A stretch of 64,000 bases of DNA from the NCBI GenBank assembly GCA_963745595.1, contig CAVUYB010000007.1, positions 248,001 to 312,000 of the forward strand. Reading direction: 5' to 3'. The notes beneath the pieces are model-generated. The model was not told the origin of the DNA. It saw only the letters and a program-made list of their open reading frames with translations, and ran no database searches. Position 1 is the first letter of the stretch, and each line of letters opens with the position of its first letter. Made by a program: the position numbers and the translations under genes. Shown in pieces: positions 56,482 to 64,000 of this stretch. Origin of the DNA: DASZUK01 sp963745595. GTDB taxonomy: Bacteria > Actinomycetota > Acidimicrobiia > Acidimicrobiales > RAAP-2.

Positions 56482-59031
56482 TCAGCCGACGGAGCCCTCC
56501 ATCTGCAGCTCGATCAGCCGGCTCCACTCGACCGCGTACTCCATCGGCAGCGTCCGGGTGATCGGCTCGATGAAGCCGTTGACGATCATGCCCATCGCCT
56601 GGCTCTCGGACAGGCCGCGGCTCATCAGGTAGAAGAGCTGGTCGTCGCCGACCTTGGACACCGTCGCCTCGTGGCCGATCCGCGCGTCGCGCTCGCCGAC
56701 CTCCATGTACGGCTTCGTCTCCGAGACCGATTCGTCGTCGAGCAGGAGGGCGTCGCAGCGGACGAACGACTTCGCGCCCTTCGCGCCCTCGTCGACGTGG
56801 ACGAGGCCCCGGTAGGTCGTCATCCCGCCGTCCTTGGAGATCGACTTCGAGACGATCGTCGACGTCGTCTCCGGCGCGGCGTGGACCATCTTCGCCCCGG
56901 CGTCCTGGTGCTGGCCGGGGCCGGCGTAGGCGACCGAGAGCACCTCGCCGGACGCCTTCGGGCCCATCAGGTACACCGACGGGTACTTCATCGTCAGGCG
57001 CGAGCCGATGTTCCCGTCGATCCACTCGACGTGGGCCTCTTCGTAGGCCATCGCCCGCTTCGTGACGAGGTTGTAGACGTTGTTCGACCAGTTCTGGATG
57101 GTCGTGTACGTGATCCGGCTGCCCGGGAGGGCAACGAGCTCGACCACCGCGGAGTGCAGCGAGTCGGTCGTGTACACCGGCGCGGAGCAGCCCTCGACGT
57201 AGTGGACCTGCGATCCCTCGTCGGCGACGATCAGCGTCCGCTCGAACTGGCCCATGTTCTCGGCGTTGATCCGGAAGTACGCCTGCAGCGGCATGTCGAC
57301 CTTGACGCCCGGCGGGACGTAGATGAACGACCCGCCCGACCAGACGGCCGAGTTGAGCGCGGCGAACTTGTTGTCGTTCGGCGGGATGATCTTCCCGAAC
57401 CACTTGCGGACGATGTCCGGGTACTCCCGCACCGCGGTGTCCATGTCGCAGAACAGCACGCCCAGGGACTCGAGATCCTCGCGGTTGCGGTGGAAGACGA
57501 CCTCGGAGTTGTGCACCACGAACCCCTCGGCGACGAAGTTGTGGTGACCGGCCACCTCGATGTCGTAGACCGTCTCGACGCCGACGCGCTCGATCTTCTC
57601 GACCCGGACGAACCCGAGCATCTCGCTCGTGTGCGCACGGAACACCGTGCCCTTGGCCGTCCGGTACCCGTGGCTGTACTGCCGCCGGTTCATCCGCTCC
57701 GTCCGTCGAGGCGAACGGGCCGGAATCCGATCGAAGCGTCCCGAGAGGCGCAGGTGGTAGGCCTGCATGACCCGATCGCGGTCCAAGGGGTGACGGTTGG
57801 TGACGCTGATGACCCGGCTGCTCCCGATACCGCAGAGCGCGGTCAGCTCCTTTACATCGCCCAGCAGATCGGCATTGGCGCTGCAGAACATGGCGTCTTT
57901 GGAGGTCGGGTGGTCCCGGACGTACCCGTCGGAGTCCAACAGACCGGCCACCAAGGCGAGGCGCTGGGAGGCCGGCAGCGTGAACGCCCAGTCCGGAACG
58001 CGCTTGGTGTGCGAGGTCCCGCCCAGACCGTTCATCTCCAGGTAGCGCGCCAGCGCCCCGGTGGCCCGGGCAGTCAGGCGGTAGCCGTCCTTGCCGAGCG
58101 AGAACTCCAGCCCGAACAGTGTCCGGGCTACCCGCCGGATCTCCTCGACGAGCACCGTGTCGGTCTTGTCCACGGCGATCTCGACCGCGACGTAGTCGCC
58201 CCGGTGGTGCAGGTACCCGTCGCCCAGGTAGAGGCCGAAGAACCAGCACAGGTCGTCGCTGGTCACCCCGGGCAGCTGGGAGCCACGGTCGTCTTCGGGC
58301 CGGAGCATCGCCACCGAGCGGCCGTACTCGGGGACGTCGGTGGCGATGGCCACCAGATCGCCCTCCTCGAGCTCCTCGGCGGGCACCCAGCGAGCCGCGT
58401 ACCGAGCCTTCTTCCGTCCGGCCAGGCGCTCGTCCCGAAGGACGAGGAAGGGGTGGTTCCCGGACGCGCCGATCGTCCGCCCCCGGGCGGTGATCTCGTA
58501 GATCTCCTTCTCGCCCGAGGGACCGCCGGCGACGACCTCGGCCGACTCGATCAGCCGGGTGCGCTCGTCGAGCGCGAACACCTCGTCCCCGGGACCCAAC
58601 TCCTTGATGGCCCGCATACCCCGGGTCGTCCAGACCTGCGTCGATCCCCGGAGGCACTCGTACTGCGCGGTCACGCCGGCGAGGTACTTCCGCTCGGCCT
58701 GGGGGATACCGAGCTTCTCGTACGTGTTCTTGATCGACTCGGGCAGCTCGTCCCAGTCGTTGACCTGCTCGCCGGTTGGCTTGACGTAGTAGTAGATGTC
58801 GTCGAAGTCGAGATCGGGCATGTTCACCGCGAACCAGTCGGCCATCGGTTTGCGCTCGAACCGCTGCAGCGACCGGAGCCGGAACGCCCGCATCCAGTCC
58901 GGCTCCTTCTTCATGGCCGACATCTCGCGGACGATCGCCTCGTTCAAGCCCTTCTTCGGCTTGAAGACGTAGTCCTCTTCGTCGCTCCACCCGAGCTGAT
59001 AACGCCCCAGGTCGAGATCGGTGGTGGCCAT
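56482..59031 (-). CDS. sufB: Fe-S cluster assembly protein SufB with in-frame intein
   Basis: 849 residues from ATG 59031 (GGAG just upstream), of which 126-508 are an intein. The exteins together give a normal SufB of ~466 residues: YVFKPKKGLNEAIVREMS, YYYVKPTGEQVNDWDELP, SEVVFHRNREDLESLGVLFC, IPPNDNKFAALNSAVWSGGS and SWSNNVYNLVTKRAMA-type core, and HEATVSKVGDDQLFYLMSRG at the end. SufB is the main scaffold for cluster building. The host protein works only after the intein splices out. It is separated from sufD by three unrelated genes. Confidence 0.95.
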   Translation of the reverse strand: MATTDLDLGRYQLGWSDEEDYVFKPKKGLNEAIVREMSAMKKEPDWMRAFRLRSLQRFERKPMADWFAVNMPDLDFDDIYYYVKPTGEQVNDWDELPESIKNTYEKLGIPQAERKYLAGVTAQYECLRGSTQVWTTRGMRAIKELGPGDEVFALDERTRLIESAEVVAGGPSGEKEIYEITARGRTIGASGNHPFLVLRDERLAGRKKARYAARWVPAEELEEGDLVAIATDVPEYGRSVAMLRPEDDRGSQLPGVTSDDLCWFFGLYLGDGYLHHRGDYVAVEIAVDKTDTVLVEEIRRVARTLFGLEFSLGKDGYRLTARATGALARYLEMNGLGGTSHTKRVPDWAFTLPASQRLALVAGLLDSDGYVRDHPTSKDAMFCSANADLLGDVKELTALCGIGSSRVISVTNRHPLDRDRVMQAYHLRLSGRFDRIPARSPRRTERMNRRQYSHGYRTAKGTVFRAHTSEMLGFVRVEKIERVGVETVYDIEVAGHHNFVAEGFVVHNSEVVFHRNREDLESLGVLFCDMDTAVREYPDIVRKWFGKIIPPNDNKFAALNSAVWSGGSFIYVPPGVKVDMPLQAYFRINAENMGQFERTLIVADEGSQVHYVEGCSAPVYTTDSLHSAVVELVALPGSRITYTTIQNWSNNVYNLVTKRAMAYEEAHVEWIDGNIGSRLTMKYPSVYLMGPKASGEVLSVAYAGPGQHQDAGAKMVHAAPETTSTIVSKSISKDGGMTTYRGLVHVDEGAKGAKSFVRCDALLLDDESVSETKPYMEVGERDARIGHEATVSKVGDDQLFYLMSRGLSESQAMGMIVNGFIEPITRTLPMEYAVEWSRLIELQMEGSVG
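57508..58656 (-). mobile_element. SufB intein with LAGLIDADG homing endonuclease
   Basis: 383 residues inserted after AQYE of SufB. It starts with Cys (CLRGSTQVWT), has the block B histidine in ASGNHPFLV, and ends with VVHN before Ser of the C-extein. These are the residues needed for class 1 splicing. GLYLGDGYL and GLLDSDGYV are the two LAGLIDADG motifs of a homing endonuclease. All key residues are present, so splicing and homing may be active. SufB inteins are known in mycobacteria. Confidence 0.95.
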
Positions 59032-59368
59032 CGCTGCTCCTCGGCCGTCCTGCTCTCGGGCCCGCTCCGGATCCCTGCTGGACGGCCATCGACGGGCGGC
59101 CGCACGGGCCGCCGGAGGTCCCGCCTCGACGGCGGGATTTCTCCTATCTAGATAGTAACAACTCGGGGACCTCCCCGGAACGGTTGCCCGGGCGCCGCCG
59201 GCGGGCGAGGATCGGCTGCCCTTCCAGGCCGCGCTGCTATCTCCCGGTGGTCTATCGATCGGTGGCGAGTTCACCGGCCCGGCCGATGTCGCCGAGGGCC
59301 AGGGGGACCATGGAAGGCTGAGCCGATGTCCGACGAGCCGATGTCCGACGAGCCGATGTCCGACGAGA
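59032..59368. other. sufB/ptrB intergenic region
   Basis: About 340 bases holding the sufB promoter region, a 12-bp palindrome at 59144-59155 and a 15-bp tandem repeat just before ptrB. No further gene is seen. Confidence 0.5.
59144..59155. promoter_or_regulatory. 12-bp palindrome upstream of sufB (candidate operator)
   Basis: CTATCTAGATAG is perfectly self-complementary, about 115 bases before the sufB start in an AT-rich patch. On the minus strand it lies just after GTTGTTA. A regulator such as SufR or an Rrf2 protein could bind here; no such gene is in the window. Confidence 0.4.
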
Positions 59369-59370
59369 AT
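59326..59370 (+). repeat. 15-bp tandem repeat (ATGTCCGACGAGCCG), three copies
   Basis: Three copies directly in front of ptrB, each containing an ATG and coding MSDEP in one frame. That frame is not the ptrB frame. Only the last copy overlaps the ptrB start. Confidence 0.85.
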
Positions 59371-61522
59371 GGCGCCGCCGGTCCCGGCCCGCCGCCCGAC
59401 CGTGCTGTACGCCCACGAGGACGAGCGGGTCGACGACTGGTACTGGCTCCGCGACCGCGACGATCCGGCGGTCGTCGCCCACCTGAAGGCCGAGAACGCG
59501 TATGCGGACGCCTGCCTGGCCGACCAGGCCGGCGCCCGCCAAGCCCTCTACGACGAGATGGTCGCCCGGATCGCGGAGACCGATCTGTCGGTGCCGGTCC
59601 GCCGGGGGCCGTGGTGGTACTACCACCGCACGGAGGAGAAGAAGAACTACCCGATCCACTGCCGCCGACCGGCCGCCGACGACGCACCACCGGTCGACCC
59701 GGGACCGGCCGCCGACGAACAGGTCCTCCTCGACGAGAACGAGCTGGCCGAGGGATTGGCGTTCTTCGAGGTCGCCAACTTGGCGATCAGCCCCGACCAT
59801 GGCTGGCTGGCGTACGCCACCGACACGACCGGCGGGGAGATCTTCGACCTGACGTTCCGCCGGCTCGACGCGGCGCCGGGAACCGCGGCCGCGGCAGCCG
59901 GGACGGAGACGGTCCGCGACACGTACTACGGGCTGGCGTGGGCGGCGGACAACGAGACGGTGTTCTACACGCGGGTCGACGAGGCCATGCGGCCGTACCA
60001 GCTGTGGCGGCACCGGGTCGGCACGGACCCGGCCGCGGACGTCAGGGTTCTCGAGGAGCCGGACGAGCGGTTCACGCTGTCGGTCGGCAAGACGAAGGAC
60101 GGCGAGTACGTCGTCGTCGTCCTGCAGTCGAACACGACGAGCGAGATATGGGTCGTCCCGGCCGCCGACCCGGCGGCGGCACCACGGCTGGTCGAGGGCC
60201 GCCGTCCCGGGGTCGAGTACGGGATCGAGCACCACCGTGACCGGGCGAGCGGGGACGGCTGGTTCGCGATCGTCACGAACGACGAGGCCCTCGACTTCCG
60301 CCTCGTCGTCGCGCCGGCCGACCGACCGGACCGGACGCACTGGCAGGAGGTCGTCCCCCACCGCCCGGGGACGCGGTTGGAGGACGTCGACGTCTTCGAT
60401 GACTGGCTCGTCCTCGCCGAACGGCTCGACGGCGAGCCGGGCCTCCGGGTCGTCCCGCTCGACCACCCGGACGGCCCGTTCGCCGGCGACCTGCTGGCTC
60501 GCAGCCGGCTCGTCGAGTCGGCCGAGCACCCGTCGGTGACGTGGGAGGGCCCGAACCCGGAACCGTCGTCGTCGACGCTCCGCTACGAGCAGACGTCGAT
60601 GGTGACGCCGCACACCGTCCTCGACGGCGACCTGGCGACCGGCCGGAGCACCGTCCGCAAGCGTCAGCCGGTGCTCGGCGGCTACGACGCGGACCGCTAC
60701 CGCACGTACCGGACGTGGGCGACCGCCCACGACGGGGCCCGCGTCCCGCTCTCCGTCGTCCACCGGGCCGACGTGACCGGCCCGGCCCCGTGCGTCCTCT
60801 ACGGCTACGGCGCGTACGAACACTCGATCGATCCGGCGTTCTCGTCGCTCCGCCTGTCGCTGCTCGATCGTGGGGTCGTCTTCGCCATCGCCCACGTCCG
60901 CGGTGGCGGCGAGATGGGCCGCGGCTGGTACGAGGACGGGAAGCTGGCGGCGAAGCCGCACACGTTCTCCGACTTCATCGCCTGCGCCCGCCATCTCGTC
61001 GACACCGGGACGACCGTCCCCGAGCGGCTGGCCGCCCGCGGTGGGTCGGCTGGCGGCTTGCTGATGGGCGTCGTCGTCAACGAGGCGCCGGAGCTGTTCG
61101 CGGCGGTCGTCGCGGAGGTCCCGTTCGTCGACTGCCTGACGACGATGATGGACGAGACGCTGCCGCTCACGGTCGGCGAATGGGAGGAGTGGGGCAACCC
61201 GGTCGCCGACCCGGACGCCTACACGACGATGAAGTCGTACTCGCCGTACGACAACATCGGGCCCGGTCCGCACCCGCGTATCCTGGCCACCGCCGGGCTC
61301 CACGACGCCCGAGTCGGCTACTGGGAGCCGGCGAAGTGGGTGGCCAAGCTCCGCGCCGCCGACCCGGCGGCCCGGATCCTCCTGCGGACCGAGCTCGTCG
61401 CCGGCCACGGCGGACCGTCCGGCCGCTACGACGCCTGGCGGGACGAGGCCCTCGTCTACGCCTTCCTGCTCGACGCCCTCGGCGTCGGCACCGGCGGCAC
61501 CGGCGCCGGCGACCCGACCTGA
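59369..61522 (+). CDS. ptrB: Oligopeptidase B (S9 family serine peptidase)
   Basis: 717 residues. An N-terminal propeller (RVDDWYWLRDRDDPAV, NYPIHCRRP) gates a C-terminal alpha/beta-hydrolase domain. GGSAGGLLMG holds the catalytic Ser near residue 558, GLHDARVGYWEP the Asp near 646 and GHGGPSGR the His near 678. RGGGEMGRGWYEDGK is characteristic of prolyl oligopeptidase relatives. Cleaves short peptides after Lys/Arg. The start ATG at 59369 leaves a short N-terminus; the three repeat ATGs before it are in another frame. Confidence 0.92.
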   Translation: MAPPVPARRPTVLYAHEDERVDDWYWLRDRDDPAVVAHLKAENAYADACLADQAGARQALYDEMVARIAETDLSVPVRRGPWWYYHRTEEKKNYPIHCRRPAADDAPPVDPGPAADEQVLLDENELAEGLAFFEVANLAISPDHGWLAYATDTTGGEIFDLTFRRLDAAPGTAAAAAGTETVRDTYYGLAWAADNETVFYTRVDEAMRPYQLWRHRVGTDPAADVRVLEEPDERFTLSVGKTKDGEYVVVVLQSNTTSEIWVVPAADPAAAPRLVEGRRPGVEYGIEHHRDRASGDGWFAIVTNDEALDFRLVVAPADRPDRTHWQEVVPHRPGTRLEDVDVFDDWLVLAERLDGEPGLRVVPLDHPDGPFAGDLLARSRLVESAEHPSVTWEGPNPEPSSSTLRYEQTSMVTPHTVLDGDLATGRSTVRKRQPVLGGYDADRYRTYRTWATAHDGARVPLSVVHRADVTGPAPCVLYGYGAYEHSIDPAFSSLRLSLLDRGVVFAIAHVRGGGEMGRGWYEDGKLAAKPHTFSDFIACARHLVDTGTTVPERLAARGGSAGGLLMGVVVNEAPELFAAVVAEVPFVDCLTTMMDETLPLTVGEWEEWGNPVADPDAYTTMKSYSPYDNIGPGPHPRILATAGLHDARVGYWEPAKWVAKLRAADPAARILLRTELVAGHGGPSGRYDAWRDEALVYAFLLDALGVGTGGTGAGDPT

Positions 61523-61523
61523 G

Positions 61524-62492
61524 CTAACCGGTTGTGCCGGCGTTGGTGCTCGTGCCGGTGCCGGCGCTCCCGGTGGTCCCGGCCGCCGCGGTCGAGCTGG
61601 CCCCGGGGGGCTGGAAGGTCATCAGGAACGGCGTCTGGTAGCCGTTCGGCAGCACGACGGGCTTGCGGTCGAGCGTGACGGTGAGCGCGCTCGGTGCGCC
61701 GAGGTCGATCGTGCTGGCTCCGGCGAGGGGTACCGACTGGGTCTGACCGGACGCCAACGTCTGGCTGAACACGGTGCTGCCGGTCGACGACTTCACTGTG
61801 ACCCAGCACGCCCCGGTCGTCGCGGTCAGCGTCAACGTGTACGACGGCGCCGGTGGCACGTACGTGGCGCTCGTCGGCGTCGACGTCGTCGCGACGAACG
61901 ACGTCGGCACCGTCGTCGTCGTGGCCTTGGGCGCGGTGGTCGTCGTGGTCCGGCCGTGGCCGGCGGTCGTCGTCGTGCCGTGGCCGGCGGTCGTCGTCGT
62001 GCCGTGGCCGGCGGTCGTCGTCGTGCCGGTGTGGCTGGTCGTCGACGTCGTCTTGGCGTGGCTGGCGGTCGTCGTCGTGGCGGTGGCGCCGGAATGGTGG
62101 TGCTGGGCCCGGGCGCCGATGACCACGACGACGACGAGCAGGACGACGACGACGACGGCCACGAGGATCGGCGCGCCGAGACGGCGCGGCCGGTGGTTCA
62201 TCGCCGACATCGCCCGGTCCTGGCCCCGCCGCCCGAGGGACGGCGGCGTCGGCGTCGGCACCGGGTCCTCGAAGACGAGGCTCCGGGTCGGCGGGCGGGG
62301 CGGGTCGCTCGCGTCCTCGCTCTGGCCGAGGACGCGGACCGTCGACGTTCGAGCCCGCATCCCACCGAGCGTGTCGAGGGTGCTCCGGTAGCCTTCGACC
62401 GAATGCGTCTCGTCCCCGCCACGCCGGCGGACCAGCCAAGCGACGCCGACCACGAGGGCCAGCACCACCACGATCACGACGACGACGACCAT
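61524..62492 (-). CDS. Membrane protein with DUF4115 (RodZ C-terminal-like) domain
   Basis: 322 residues. Two hydrophobic segments (about 1-21 and 107-127) flank a cytoplasmic stretch. A Thr-rich stalk with repeated TTTTAGHG units follows, then a beta domain: CWVTVKSSTGSTVFSQTLAS, QSVPLAGASTIDLGAPSALT and DRKPVVLP. This matches DUF4115, found at the C-terminus of the cell-shape protein RodZ, but the RodZ HTH is missing. It ends in an Ala/Gly/Thr tail. Confidence 0.75.
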   Translation of the reverse strand: MVVVVVIVVVLALVVGVAWLVRRRGGDETHSVEGYRSTLDTLGGMRARTSTVRVLGQSEDASDPPRPPTRSLVFEDPVPTPTPPSLGRRGQDRAMSAMNHRPRRLGAPILVAVVVVVLLVVVVVIGARAQHHHSGATATTTTASHAKTTSTTSHTGTTTTAGHGTTTTAGHGTTTTAGHGRTTTTTAPKATTTTVPTSFVATTSTPTSATYVPPAPSYTLTLTATTGACWVTVKSSTGSTVFSQTLASGQTQSVPLAGASTIDLGAPSALTVTLDRKPVVLPNGYQTPFLMTFQPPGASSTAAAGTTGSAGTGTSTNAGTTG

Positions 62493-62554
62493 CGGCCCTA
62501 TTCAACAAGACGGACGGGGGGTCGGCGAGATCGGGGCCGTTTATGCGAAACCTT

Positions 62555-62566
62555 GCAAGCGCTTGC
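62555..62566. promoter_or_regulatory. 12-bp palindrome upstream of tetR (candidate operator)
   Basis: GCAAGCGCTTGC is perfectly self-complementary and is followed at once by TAGTAT, a possible -10. It lies in the region between the DUF4115 gene and the TetR gene, 126 bases before the latter. Confidence 0.45.
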
Positions 62567-62691
62567 TAGTATACGAAAGAGGGGCCAGCACGGTGGGCGG
62601 ACACCGGAAGGGGTGACGTCCGGCCGGTCCCGATGATACGGCGTGTCCGGTCGTGTGACGGGAGCGCCGCCACTGGCGGAGGGGAGCGGGC

Positions 62692-63291
62692 ATGGCGCAG
62701 GCCACCAAGATCGACGGTCGGCGGGCCCGAGGCCTGCGCACTCGCGACGCCATCGTCAACGCGCTGATGGATCTCATCGCCGGCGGCGACATCGCCCCGA
62801 CGGCCCAGCGCATCGCCGACCGGGCGGGCGTGTCGGTGCGGTCCGTGTACCAGCACTTCACCGACGTGGAGGGGCTCTACGCGGACGCGGCGGCCCGGAG
62901 CTTCGAGTGGGTGCGATCGGTCTCCGGCGAGATAGACCCCGCCTGGCCGCTCGAACGCCGGGTCGACGAGTTCACCGAGTCACGGGCGACGACGCTCGAG
63001 ATGCTGACCCCGTTCAGCCGGGCGGCTCGGATCATCGAGCCGACGTCGGAGACGATCAGCGCCAACCGCGCCGCTATGCAGAAGTGGGGCCGCGACCGGG
63101 TCGCCGGGGTCTTCTCGCCCGAGCTGTCCAAGCTCGACGGGACCGCCCGGGCCTGCCTGCTGGCGGCGCTCGACACGATCAGCAGCGCCGAGGCGTGGGA
63201 GCACCTGCGGTCGAGCGGTCACAGCGTGAAATCGGCCCGTCAGGTCATGCGGGCCGGCATCCTCGCCCTCGTGACCAGCGTCGACCGTTAG
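62692..63291 (+). CDS. TetR family transcriptional regulator
   Basis: 199 residues. The N-terminal helix-turn-helix reads TRDAIVNALMDLIAGGDIAP, then RIADRAGVSVRSVYQHFTDV; the C-terminal half is an unknown helical ligand domain. ATG 62692 is preceded by GGGGAG. The stop lies next to a 21-bp tandem repeat. Targets could include itself and the divergent DUF4115 gene. Confidence 0.9.
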   Translation: MAQATKIDGRRARGLRTRDAIVNALMDLIAGGDIAPTAQRIADRAGVSVRSVYQHFTDVEGLYADAAARSFEWVRSVSGEIDPAWPLERRVDEFTESRATTLEMLTPFSRAARIIEPTSETISANRAAMQKWGRDRVAGVFSPELSKLDGTARACLLAALDTISSAEAWEHLRSSGHSVKSARQVMRAGILALVTSVDR

Positions 63292-63353
63292 ATCAGGGCG
63301 CCAGACCAGTAGATCAGGGCGCCAGACCGCTCGATCAGGTCCGCAGACCGGCT
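63291..63353. repeat. 21-bp tandem repeat, three copies
   Basis: Unit GATCAGGGCGCCAGACCAGT(A), two near-perfect copies and one degenerate. It starts at the tetR stop and runs into the last codons of rmlC. Confidence 0.8.
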
Positions 63354-63886
63354 CGCGGCCGGAGACCGGGCGGTAGGTCGCGCCGGCGCGGATTGGCCTG
63401 GTCCCGGTCGGAAAGCACGGGGCCCGCAACGCCCCAGTCGGCCGCGACGTCCGGATCGTCCCAGGCCAGGCCGAGCTCATCGTTCGGGTTGTAGTAGCTG
63501 TCGACGAGGTACCAGAGCAGCAGGTCGGTCAGCGCGGCGAACCCGTGGGCGACGCCGGGGGGGATGAACAGGCCGCGGTCCTCGTCGCCGGAGAGCTCGA
63601 GCACCTCGGTGGCCCCGTCCGTCGGCGACCCGTCGCGCAGGTCGTGCAGGACGACCCGGGCCCGGCCACGCAGCAGATACCAGTAATCGGCCTGGTGGAG
63701 GTGGTAGTGGAGGCCGACGATCGCGCCGGCCTGCTTCTCCGACCGGTTGGCCTGGACCATCTCTCGACCCAGCGGCAGCCACTGCCGGCGGTACGTCTCG
63801 ACGAACCGCCCCCGCTCGTCGCCATGGACATCCGGCTCGACGACCAGCACGTCGTCGATCGTCGTGGACGGTACGAGTTTCGGCAC
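63335..63886 (-). CDS. rmlC: dTDP-4-dehydrorhamnose 3,5-epimerase family protein
   Basis: 183 residues from GTG 63886. Cupin-type RmlC fold: VVEPDVHGDERGRFVETYRR, QANRSEKQAGAIVGLHYHLH (catalytic His region), GRARVVLHDLRDGSPT and GLFIPPGVAHGFAAL. The last part shows WYLVDSYYNPNDELGLAWDD. Acts in dTDP-L-rhamnose synthesis for cell-wall glycans. TACCGT eight bases before the GTG suggests a leaderless start. Confidence 0.88.
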   Translation of the reverse strand: MPKLVPSTTIDDVLVVEPDVHGDERGRFVETYRRQWLPLGREMVQANRSEKQAGAIVGLHYHLHQADYWYLLRGRARVVLHDLRDGSPTDGATEVLELSGDEDRGLFIPPGVAHGFAALTDLLLWYLVDSYYNPNDELGLAWDDPDVAADWGVAGPVLSDRDQANPRRRDLPPGLRPRAGLRT

Positions 63887-63937
63887 GGGGCGAGACGGTA
63901 GCAGGGGCCGGCCGGCGGCGGTTGGGACCGTCGGCGA

Positions 63938-64000
63938 CTACACCGCGAAGCGGCCGAAGCCACCGCGGTAGAAGAGCAGCGGTGCGCCCTCGCCGACGCC
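63938..64000 (-). CDS. C-terminal fragment of a protein continuing beyond the window
   Basis: Twenty in-frame codons ending in TAG (PLLFYRGGFGRFAV). The ending resembles C-termini of flavin-reductase-like flavoproteins, but so little is visible that the identity is a guess. Confidence 0.4.
   Translation of the reverse strand, partial: GVGEGAPLLFYRGGFGRFAV

Noticed and set aside
56671..59151. Long plus-strand reading frame opposite sufB
   Set aside because: It mirrors the codons of sufB and its intein; the composition is that of a high-GC antisense shadow and it has no domains.
59252..61408. Long minus-strand reading frame opposite ptrB
   Set aside because: Antisense shadow of a well-supported peptidase with complete catalytic triad.

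Overview
The window looks like a chromosome segment of a high-GC actinobacterium. Class Acidimicrobiia is my best guess, but that is an inference. The grounds are the GC-rich coding, GTG/TTG starts, many leaderless-type promoters, a SufB-SufD-SufC-SufS-SufU iron-sulfur system, a LytR-CpsA-Psr protein, and secreted proteins built from 42-residue units containing GYWLVASDGG. No rRNA, tRNA or CRISPR array was found.

Layout. 0-11 kb (minus strand): a cell-surface operon. It runs from a PstS-like binding protein through an Ig-like/WxL-type protein, a DUF916-type membrane protein, a short membrane-anchored protein and a giant FN3 plus propeller-repeat protein, into pstB, which is cut by the window start. 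Three of these proteins share an undescribed N-terminal module. 11-17 kb: small hypotheticals and an oxidoreductase operon (cupin, SDR, VOC, redoxin, nitronate-monooxygenase-like). 17-22 kb: a secreted Cys-pair propeller protein coupled to a beta-lactamase-like protein, an MFS exporter and a DUF3237 protein. 22-27 kb: two divergent PF03640 secreted proteins, a fatty acid hydroxylase, DoxX, an ICMT-like methyltransferase and a RibD-like reductase. 27-34 kb: a double-propeller secreted protein, a large LuxR-family (LAL) regulator and a lactonase-like propeller with a GGQ tract. 34-36 kb: a VapBC pair and an IS110 transposase. 36.8-40 kb: a PadR-controlled ABC exporter. 40-45 kb: HhH-GPD protein, ThiE, hydrolase, acyl-CoA dehydrogenase, MBL hydrolase and a second VapBC. 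45-59 kb: a glycogen-debranching-type enzyme and a split suf locus with two SufC copies, a Rieske ferredoxin and a SufB carrying a LAGLIDADG intein. 59-64 kb: oligopeptidase B, a DUF4115-type membrane protein, a TetR regulator and RmlC.

Several otherwise well-conserved genes (ABC ATPase, permease, HhH-GPD protein, acyl-CoA dehydrogenase, SufS, second SufC, the FN3 protein) are broken by single-base indels. Their number, and the intact protein on both sides of each break, point to uncorrected sequencing or assembly errors more than to gene decay. I give each as one gene with the break located.
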